A program made the translations under genes and the position numbers. Shown one piece after another: positions 58,290 to 64,000 of a stretch of 64,000 bases of DNA. The stretch comes from UBA1306 sp964396415 (GTDB lineage Bacteria > Spirochaetota > Spirochaetia > Treponematales > Rectinemataceae), in the NCBI GenBank assembly GCA_964396415.1, contig CAYNFM010000006.1, positions 1 through 64,000 on the forward strand. Reading direction: 5' to 3'. Within the stretch, counting starts at the first letter, position 1. The number at the start of each line of letters is the position of its first letter. The notes under the pieces are model-generated. The model ran no database searches. It worked only from the letters and a program-made list of their open reading frames with translations, and was not told the origin of the DNA.

Positions 58290-59471
58290 ATGGGCGGGAA
58301 TCCTGTAATCGATATGCTGGGGAGGCGCTTGAGGCTCGGAGTGGTCGGAGGCGGCCCCGGCTCCTTCATAGGCGGCACCCACCGACAGGCGGCGAGGCTC
58401 GACGATCGCTGGGAAATCGTCGCCGGCGCCCTGTCCTCCGACCCGGAAAAGTCCAGGTCCCAGGGAAGGGAAATCGGCCTTTCTCCCGAGCGCAGCTACG
58501 CTTCGGCCCCCGAGATGCTCGAGGCGGAGCGCGGCCGGGCGGATCGGATCGATGCCGTGGCGATCATGACGCCCAACGACAGCCACTTCAGCTACGCCAG
58601 CCTGGCCCTGCGCGCGGGCTTCGACGTCATTTGCGACAAGCCCATGACCAACACCCTCGAAGAGGCCGAAGCCCTGCTGCGCCTGGTCCTCGAAACCGGA
58701 AGGATCTTTTGCCTCACCCACAACTACACGGGCTATCCGATGGTGCGCCAGGCCAAGGCCATGATCGAGGCGGGCAGGCTCGGGGTCATCCGCCTCGTCC
58801 AGGTCGAGTACGTCCAGGGGGGGAAAGCGAAAGAAGACGATCCGCCGCCCGGACCCGGCCAGCCCTGGCGCTTCGACCCGGTTCGCGGCGGTCCTTCCCT
58901 CGTCCTCGGGGACATAGGAACGCACGCCCACAATCTCCTCCGCTTCGTCACGGGACTGGAAATCGAGGAACTGGCGGCCGAGGTCGGGACTGTCGTCCCC
59001 GGAAGGCGCGTCCACGATTTCGCGGGTGCCCTCCTCCACCTCCAGGGCGGGGCGCGCGGCAGCTTCTGGGTCACGCAGGCCGCCGCGGGAGTGGAAAACA
59101 GCCTCGGCATCCGCGTCAGCGGGACCCTGGGCAGCCTCGAGTGGATGCAGGAAGTACCGCAAGTCCTTCATTTCAAGCCCCTGGACGCTCCTGCCCAGGT
59201 CCTTAGCCCCAATGGCCCGGACAGCTTCCCGCTGGCGATTCGCTCGGCCAGGCTCGTCAAAGGCCATCCCGAGGGCTTCCCCGGCGCCTTCGCCACCATA
59301 TATTCCGATGCCGCCGAAGCGATAGCCGCCCGCATCGCCGGACTCGAGCCCGATCCCCTGGCCCTGTACTTCCCCGACGCGGGCGACGGTCTGGCCGGGC
59401 TGCGCTTCGTCAGCGCCATGATGGAGTCGAGCAGGAAGGGCGGGGCCTGGACGAAGCCCGAGCGAGGTTGA
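58290..59471 (+). CDS. Gfo/Idh/MocA-family oxidoreductase (long subfamily)
   Basis: A 393-residue NAD(P)-dependent dehydrogenase paralogous to the one at 38654: GVVGGGPGSFIGGTHRQAA, AIMTPNDSHFSYASLA, catalytic Lys in DVICDKPMTN and VLGDIGTHAHNLLRF with the catalytic Asp/His. It is transcribed divergently from the uxaE-like gene and may serve the uronate pathway. The ATG at 58290 follows GGGAGG by 6 nt; an ATG 5 bases earlier is out of frame. The end overlaps the flavoprotein gene by TTGA. Confidence 0.87.
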   Translation: MGGNPVIDMLGRRLRLGVVGGGPGSFIGGTHRQAARLDDRWEIVAGALSSDPEKSRSQGREIGLSPERSYASAPEMLEAERGRADRIDAVAIMTPNDSHFSYASLALRAGFDVICDKPMTNTLEEAEALLRLVLETGRIFCLTHNYTGYPMVRQAKAMIEAGRLGVIRLVQVEYVQGGKAKEDDPPPGPGQPWRFDPVRGGPSLVLGDIGTHAHNLLRFVTGLEIEELAAEVGTVVPGRRVHDFAGALLHLQGGARGSFWVTQAAAGVENSLGIRVSGTLGSLEWMQEVPQVLHFKPLDAPAQVLSPNGPDSFPLAIRSARLVKGHPEGFPGAFATIYSDAAEAIAARIAGLEPDPLALYFPDAGDGLAGLRFVSAMMESSRKGGAWTKPERG

Positions 59472-60814
59472 CCGGTCCGTCTCGACGCGCCTCTTCTCCG
59501 CTTCCGAAAAGCGCCACGCTCGGGCGCGCGCCGGCTGCGGGCGAGGCGCGCGAAGCGGGGCTGATCGTGATCGGAGGCGGGCCCGCCGGTTTGTTCCTGG
59601 CGGCGCGGGCCGCGGCCCTCCATCCCGCGCTGCGCGATGAGGGAATATTGATCCTCGAGAAGATGCCCCGACCCGGTCGGAAGCTCCTGGTCTCGGGCTC
59701 GGGTCGCTGCAACGTCACCCACGAAGGGCCCATCGAGGACTTCCTCGGCCGATACGGGGGCAAAGGCCGATTCCTCAAGAAGGCGCTCTACGCCTTTACC
59801 AACGAAAGCCTAGCGTCGTGGCTGGGCGAGCGCGGGGTCGAGCTCGTGGCCGAGGCGGGAGGCAAGCTCTTCCCCGCGTCCGGGAAGTCCGCGGACATAG
59901 TGCGGGTCCTCCTCGACGAATGCGGTCGACAGGGCGTATCGATAGCGACCGGCGCGAGGGCGGACTCCGTCCGTCTGGACGACGGAGTCTTCGCGGTCGA
60001 GGCGGCCGAGGCCCCCGGCGGCTCGACGAGTTATCGCGGCCCTCGTCTCGCGATCGCCGCCGGAGGATGCTCCTATCCCGGCACCGGCAGTTCGGGCGAG
60101 GGTTACGCCCTGGCCCGCGGCCTGGGCCATTCCATCGTCGCGCCCAGGCCGGCCTTGACGCCCGTCGCGCTTCGCGATCCTGTTCTTTGCGCCCTGGCTG
60201 GCCTGAGCTTCGAAAACCTAGGCTTCTCGCTGCGCCGCGGGGGCAAGAGGATCGGGCGATTCCGCGGAGACGTCCTCGTCACTCACAGGGGGCTTTCCGG
60301 ACCCGGAATACTCGACTCCTCTCGCGGCCTGGAGAGCGGCGACATCCTCGAGCTCGACTTCGCGGGCCTCGGCTTCGAAGCCTTTCGAGCCGGATTCGCC
60401 TCATGCGTTGCCGGATCGCCCCGATCCCTCGTGAGGACCGTCTTGTCGGAACCGGGCCTTCCCGAGACGGGACTGCCCAGGCGCCTGGCCGAGCTCGTCT
60501 GCGCCCTTGCCGGCCTTTCGCCCGAAACGCGCTGCTCCGACCTCAAGCGGGATGCGCGGGACGCGATAGCCCGCATGGCGACGGAGTTTCCCGCCGAGAT
60601 CGCCGGGCTCGGAGGCTTCGACGAGGCGATGGCGACGGCGGGCGGCATAAGCCTGGACGAGGTCGATCCCGGCACGATGGGATCGCGCCTCGTCCGAGGC
60701 CTCTGCTTCGCGGGAGAGGTGCTGGACTACGACGGCGACACGGGCGGCTTCAATCTGCAGGCCGCCTTCTCGACCGCCGACGCCGCGGCGCGGTCGATCG
60801 CTTCTGCCCGCTAA
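59468..60814 (+). CDS. HI0933/BaiN-like FAD-dependent oxidoreductase
   Basis: A 448-residue flavoprotein with an N-terminal FAD loop IVIGGGPAGLFLAARAA (about 33-49), LILEKMPRPGRKLLVSGSGRCNVTH (family signature, shown in part), LAIAAGGCSYPGTGSSGEGY, THRGLSGPGIL, ATAGGISLDEVDP and the C-terminal GLCFAGEVLDYDGDTGGFN. Members include the bile-acid reductase BaiN and many unassigned oxidoreductases; the substrate here is unknown. It starts with TTG inside the upstream stop, with about 30 extra N-terminal residues before the FAD domain, so a later start is possible. Its stop overlaps the convergent lipase gene by 4 bp. Confidence 0.85.
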   Translation: MTGPSRRASSPLPKSATLGRAPAAGEAREAGLIVIGGGPAGLFLAARAAALHPALRDEGILILEKMPRPGRKLLVSGSGRCNVTHEGPIEDFLGRYGGKGRFLKKALYAFTNESLASWLGERGVELVAEAGGKLFPASGKSADIVRVLLDECGRQGVSIATGARADSVRLDDGVFAVEAAEAPGGSTSYRGPRLAIAAGGCSYPGTGSSGEGYALARGLGHSIVAPRPALTPVALRDPVLCALAGLSFENLGFSLRRGGKRIGRFRGDVLVTHRGLSGPGILDSSRGLESGDILELDFAGLGFEAFRAGFASCVAGSPRSLVRTVLSEPGLPETGLPRRLAELVCALAGLSPETRCSDLKRDARDAIARMATEFPAEIAGLGGFDEAMATAGGISLDEVDPGTMGSRLVRGLCFAGEVLDYDGDTGGFNLQAAFSTADAAARSIASAR

Positions 60815-61623
60815 AGGCCCATCCGCGCGAGCTCGGCGACCAGGTCGGCGAAGAAGGAAGGCGCGTCGAAGATCCGAGCCACGGGAAATCTCCTTAAGTC
60901 GTGGATCTCGTCGTGGGAGATCGACAGGCCCTCGTCGGCCCCGACCAGGCCCCGGAAATCGCCCCAGCGCGCCGAGGCGACGGAGACGAAGCCGTCGTTG
61001 TCGCCCTCGCGCGCGTAGAGGAGTCTCTGGAGGGCGGCATAGGGCCTGACGCGGTAGCGGCCGTCGATCGTAGACGCGTAGCTCCTATAATAGACTCGGG
61101 GATCGTCGGGATTGGCCTCGTTGAAGGCCGAGCAGGCCGCGGGACTGAGCTCCCGCATCGCCTCGTAGGCCTCCGAATCGCTTTGCTTCCTGAGGCCGCG
61201 CGACAGGAGGTCGATGATCCTGCCGACCCTGCGGCTCGCGCGGGGGTGCCGCTCGAGGAAGAAATCGGCGAGCGCGCTCCCTCGATGCGGGGTGCTCACG
61301 GTCACCAGGCTGGCCACTCTGTCCCCGCGCCCGAGGCTCGAGACGTAGTAGCGCGCGTCGAGGCCTCCCATGGAATGGGCGATTACGTTGACCTTGTCGA
61401 TTCCGGTCGACTCGACTATCTCCTCGATCCGTCGCTCCATCTGGATGGCGCTTCCTTCTATCGTAGCGAAGCCCCCGTTCCCGGCGAAGAAGACCGCCAC
61501 CCCCTCGGCCTTCAGGCGCGCGGGAATTCCCCCCCAATAGGGGAGCCTCCCCTCCTCGCGGCCGACGAGGCCGTGCACGAGGATCACTGGATGCCTGGTC
61601 GCGCGCTTTCCGGATATGGCCAT
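60811..61623 (-). CDS. Alpha/beta-hydrolase lipase (LipA-like triacylglycerol lipase)
   Basis: A 270-residue lipase: oxyanion region PVILVHGLVG, nucleophile Ser84 in NVIAHSMGGLDARYY, STPHRGSALADF, the acidic residue in REGDNDGFVSVASARWG and the catalytic His in SHDEIHDL. The pattern resembles bacterial family I lipases and related acylhydrolases. No obvious signal peptide, so it may be cytoplasmic or exported by another route. The ATG lies 8 nt after a TATAAT box (minus strand) and lacks a ribosome binding site. Confidence 0.87.
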   Translation of the reverse strand: MAISGKRATRHPVILVHGLVGREEGRLPYWGGIPARLKAEGVAVFFAGNGGFATIEGSAIQMERRIEEIVESTGIDKVNVIAHSMGGLDARYYVSSLGRGDRVASLVTVSTPHRGSALADFFLERHPRASRRVGRIIDLLSRGLRKQSDSEAYEAMRELSPAACSAFNEANPDDPRVYYRSYASTIDGRYRVRPYAALQRLLYAREGDNDGFVSVASARWGDFRGLVGADEGLSISHDEIHDLRRFPVARIFDAPSFFADLVAELARMGL

Positions 61624-61631
61624 AGCGACCG

Positions 61632-61637
61632 ATTATA
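61632..61637 (-). promoter_or_regulatory. -10 box of the lipase gene
   Basis: TATAAT on the minus strand, 8 nt upstream of the lipase ATG; no ribosome binding site lies between them, so the mRNA may be leaderless. Confidence 0.5.
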
Positions 61638-61681
61638 CTATGCCTCCGCCCCATTCCTCGATCTTCTCCATGAATAAGGGA

Positions 61682-61687
61682 TATAAT
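61682..61687 (+). promoter_or_regulatory. -10 box of the aldo/keto reductase gene
   Basis: A consensus TATAAT 24 bp upstream of the aldo/keto reductase start at 61712, which has a GAGGAGG-type ribosome binding site. No good -35 is visible. Confidence 0.5.
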
Positions 61688-61711
61688 CCCGCGACCGAGG
61701 AGGAAGAGGAC

Positions 61712-62704
61712 ATGGAAAGGCTGATCATTCCCAATACGGAGCTGCGGGTCTCCCGTCTCGCGGCCGGTTGCATGGGCTTGGGCGGAGGATGGGGCAAGGG
61801 CGTCGCATTGACCAAGGAACTTGAAAGGCAGGCTTCGGAGTTCCTCGACTCGGCCCTGTCCCTGGGCATCGACTTCTTCGACCACGCCAACATCTACGCG
61901 GTCGGCAGGGCCGAGGAAGTCTTCGGGCGCGCGATGCGCGCGCGACCGGGCCTTCGCGAGAAGATCGTCCTGCAGTCCAAATGCGGGATCAGGTGGGCCG
62001 ACGACCCTCCCGGGGCTCCCCAGCGCTACGACTTCGGCTACGAGAGCATCGTGACGGGCGTCGACGCCATTTTGAAGCGCCTCGGGACCGACTACCTCGA
62101 CATCCTCCTCCTCCATAGGCCCGACATACTATGGGAGGGCGAGGAGATCGCCAGGGCATTCGCCGAGGTCAAGGCCGCGGGGAAGGTCCGCTATTTCGGC
62201 GTTTCCAACCAGAACCGCGGGATGATGGAGTACCTGCAGAGCTTCCTGCCCGACCCTCTCGTGGCCAACCAGCTCCAGATGAGCCTCCTCCACCACGGCT
62301 TCGCGGAGATGGGCATCTCCTTCAACCAGGCATCGCCCGGCTACCCCGACGGATGGGAAGGCGTGATCGAGTACTGCCGCCTGAAGGGAGTCGGCTTGCA
62401 GGCCTGGAGCCCCCTCGATCGCGGCGCTCTGACGGGCGCCCTTGCCGGCGGGGAGCTCGCCGAGCAACCCGAGGCGGTCAGGGCGACGGCCGCCCTCGTC
62501 GCTCGCTACGCAACGGATCGCGGCGTCCCCGCGGAGGCGATAGCCCTCGCCTGGCTCCTCAGGCATCCGGCGAAGATCGTGCCCGTGCTGGGTACGACGA
62601 GACCCGAGCGCCTCGCCGCCTGCGCCCAATCCCTCGAGGTCAGCCTCTCCCGCGAGGAGTGGTACAGGCTCTTCGAGACGGCGCGGGGAAAGCCGATGCC
62701 GTAA
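61712..62704 (+). CDS. Aldo/keto reductase
   Basis: A 330-residue (alpha/beta)8 oxidoreductase using NADPH. Catalytic residues are seen as Asp/Tyr in FFDHANIY, Lys in VLQSKCGI and His in ILLLHRPD; the cofactor-binding C-terminal part reads VPVLGTTRPERL. The sequence most resembles the YdhF-type group of aldo/keto reductases. GAGGAGGAAGAGG immediately upstream sets the ATG at 61712, although the frame is open further back. It is divergent from the lipase gene. Confidence 0.9.
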   Translation: MERLIIPNTELRVSRLAAGCMGLGGGWGKGVALTKELERQASEFLDSALSLGIDFFDHANIYAVGRAEEVFGRAMRARPGLREKIVLQSKCGIRWADDPPGAPQRYDFGYESIVTGVDAILKRLGTDYLDILLLHRPDILWEGEEIARAFAEVKAAGKVRYFGVSNQNRGMMEYLQSFLPDPLVANQLQMSLLHHGFAEMGISFNQASPGYPDGWEGVIEYCRLKGVGLQAWSPLDRGALTGALAGGELAEQPEAVRATAALVARYATDRGVPAEAIALAWLLRHPAKIVPVLGTTRPERLAACAQSLEVSLSREEWYRLFETARGKPMP

Positions 62705-62842
62705 TAAAGCCTTAGCCGGGCCGCCGCGGTTGTCGGCGCGATGGAATCGGCGTCGGCGCATGGCGCGGCGACTTGTTCTTGCAGGAGTTTGCCCGCGCTT
62801 TTTATAAGATCAGTCTAATATCGACTTTTGCAAAAACCTAAC

Positions 62843-62872
62843 CTGACTTTTTTGATTATATTGACTGATAAT
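62843..62872 (+). promoter_or_regulatory. Promoter candidate before the LuxR-type regulator gene
   Basis: CTGACT (62843-62848), an 18-bp spacer and GATAAT (62867-62872) in an AT-rich stretch, 45 bp before the start. The rest of the 62705-62917 gap shows nothing convincing. Confidence 0.35.
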
Positions 62873-62917
62873 TGCCGCGACCGCTCCTTTGTCTGTCAAC
62901 AATTCGGGGGAGGGGAT

Positions 62918-64000
62918 ATGGAAACTGCGGATTTCATCGGTCGAATATACGAGAGCATCGGGGATGCTGCCGCCCTGGCGGAAACCGTGAAGGGGATAGT
63001 ACAAATTTCACGGAGTCGGGGCGCGCAATTTGGCCTTCTGGATCGGGCCGGAACATGGATCCAAGCCAACGTTGTGGGCTTCGATCCCGCCGCCTTGGAG
63101 CTATACTTGAAAAATTATGCGAGCGAGGATCCTCGCGTTCCTTACTTCCTTCAATCGACTGGGCAATTCATCTTTTGCCGGCAAGCGATACGCGATCCCG
63201 CGACATTCGAACGCTCCGCTCTGGTCAATGAGTTCTTAAACAGGAATGAGGCTCGATTCGCCATGTTCGTGGGGTTCCCTGTCGGGCCTAACCACGCCGT
63301 GTCGCTTAGCTTGATGCGTAGCCGGCTGGATGGGCAATATGACGAATATGAAGCCAGGCGAGTCGCCCCGCTGCTACCGCATATCAAGCGCGCCCTGAGT
63401 CTCCATATTCGCATCGGGAATTTAGAGTCTCGTTTGACCTCCCTGGACGCTCTGGTAGATCGCCTAGCCGCGCCGGTATTGTTGATCGAAAGGACCGGCG
63501 CATTGCTTTATGCCAATTCCGCGGGCCAACAGGCGCTGCGTGAGGCTAAGCACCTGGTGCTACGAGGCGGGCGGGTGCAGCCGCGGAACGTGAAGCAGCA
63601 ACGACAGTTTGCGGATATGCTGGCAGCTGCGCTGTCGGACGGCCCTTCTGCGCTAGCCGCGCAGGAAAACTTCGCGATGCGCCTTCTCGATAGCGAAGGA
63701 CACGGCGCGGCGCTCCTCGTGAACTCTTTGCGCGGCCAAGCCGGCCTCGGCGGCATGCCGCGGGCCGACGCGGTCCTGTTTCTGATCCCTACCGACGAAA
63801 AAACGACGATCAGCGCCCTCCGCCTGCAAATACTTTTCGGCCTTACGCCGGCGGAAACGCGGCTGGCGGAGTATCTGGCGCTCGGTAAAAACCTTACTGA
63901 AATCGCCGAATATTTCCACCTCAGCAGGGACACCCTCAAAAGCCAACTACGCTCTCTATTCGGCAAGACCAGAACAAGTCGCCAGGGCGAACTTGTCGCC
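62918..64000 (+). CDS. LuxR-type HTH transcriptional regulator (partial, 3' end outside window)
   Basis: The 361 visible codons run to the window edge without a stop. The N-terminal part (METADFIGRIYESIGDAAAL, then a PAS/GAF-like region around residues 40-250) precedes a LuxR-type HTH: FGLTPAETRLAEYLALGKN, then LTEIAEYFHLSRDTLKSQL and LFGKTRTSRQGELV. GGGGGAGGGG precedes the ATG. Proteins of this plan are frequent in Proteobacteria. Codon use is less GC3-biased than its neighbours (many ctt, ttg, tat, caa), suggesting transfer or a contig-edge artefact. Confidence 0.82.
   Translation, partial: METADFIGRIYESIGDAAALAETVKGIVQISRSRGAQFGLLDRAGTWIQANVVGFDPAALELYLKNYASEDPRVPYFLQSTGQFIFCRQAIRDPATFERSALVNEFLNRNEARFAMFVGFPVGPNHAVSLSLMRSRLDGQYDEYEARRVAPLLPHIKRALSLHIRIGNLESRLTSLDALVDRLAAPVLLIERTGALLYANSAGQQALREAKHLVLRGGRVQPRNVKQQRQFADMLAAALSDGPSALAAQENFAMRLLDSEGHGAALLVNSLRGQAGLGGMPRADAVLFLIPTDEKTTISALRLQILFGLTPAETRLAEYLALGKNLTEIAEYFHLSRDTLKSQLRSLFGKTRTSRQGELVA

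Overview
This is a high-GC, draft-quality bacterial window: 100 Ns at 1372-1471 mark a scaffold join. It is densely packed, and many genes overlap by ATGA, GTGA or TTGA. The best pointer to lineage is a complete six-gene mevalonate operon in the order HMG-CoA synthase, type 2 IPP isomerase, HMG-CoA reductase, diphosphomevalonate decarboxylase, phosphomevalonate kinase, mevalonate kinase. As far as I recall, this is the order in Borrelia, so a free-living or host-associated high-GC spirochaete is the most likely source (inference). I see no tRNA, rRNA, CRISPR array, prophage or intact insertion sequence.

Layout. 1-2300: phosphate ABC transporter genes pstC and pstS (both partial), the gap, then an ArsR-arsenate reductase fusion. 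2232-7773 (minus): class I aldolase, an SbmA/BacA-like ABC exporter and a secreted GH2 beta-galactosidase. 7972-14577 (plus): mevalonate operon behind a promoter with a perfect palindrome. 14673-16302: histidine kinase and single-domain response regulator. 16358-19562: XRE-cupin regulator with a leuC-like, trans-aconitate methyltransferase, leuD-like operon. 19656-24712: two class III nucleotide cyclases flanking a KimA-like permease. 24779-28347: fused branched-chain 2-oxoacid dehydrogenase E1 and its E2. 28462-32701: ROK kinase, small ORF, HAD phosphatase, RfaE-like PfkB kinase and an unrecognised 382-residue protein. 32728-40927 (minus): sugar or polyol operon (MDR dehydrogenase, two Gfo/Idh dehydrogenases, TIM-barrel isomerase, Rbs-type ABC importer), divergent from a ROK repressor across a 25-bp dyad.

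42464-46707: fatty acid desaturase, then a convergent pair of signalling proteins, one fusing a cNMP-binding domain, an intact GGDEF domain and a DHH/DHHA1 phosphodiesterase. 46808-51999: LacI regulator, LarA-family protein, 6-phosphogluconate dehydrogenase, a three-hairpin element and a KDG kinase with a Gly/Ala insertion. 52057-53711 is the accessory patch: VapBC toxin-antitoxin, a hexanucleotide microsatellite, a 22-bp tandem repeat and a broken AraC gene. 53775-62704: lipoprotein, EamA exporter, an atypical KdpE-like regulator, hexuronate genes (SDR reductase and UxaE-like epimerase), Gfo/Idh, a BaiN-like flavoprotein, lipase and aldo/keto reductase. The last gene (62918 onward) is a partial LuxR-type regulator with a less GC-biased codon pattern.

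Together the genes describe a carbohydrate- and uronate-degrading heterotroph that makes isoprenoids by mevalonate and has a rich second-messenger apparatus. The points most worth a second look are the cNMP-GGDEF-DHH fusion, the leuC-tam-leuD arrangement, the unrecognised 31553-32701 protein with its kinase/phosphatase neighbours, the palindromic operators, and a repeated pattern of -10 boxes 6-8 nt upstream of start codons that lack ribosome binding sites.
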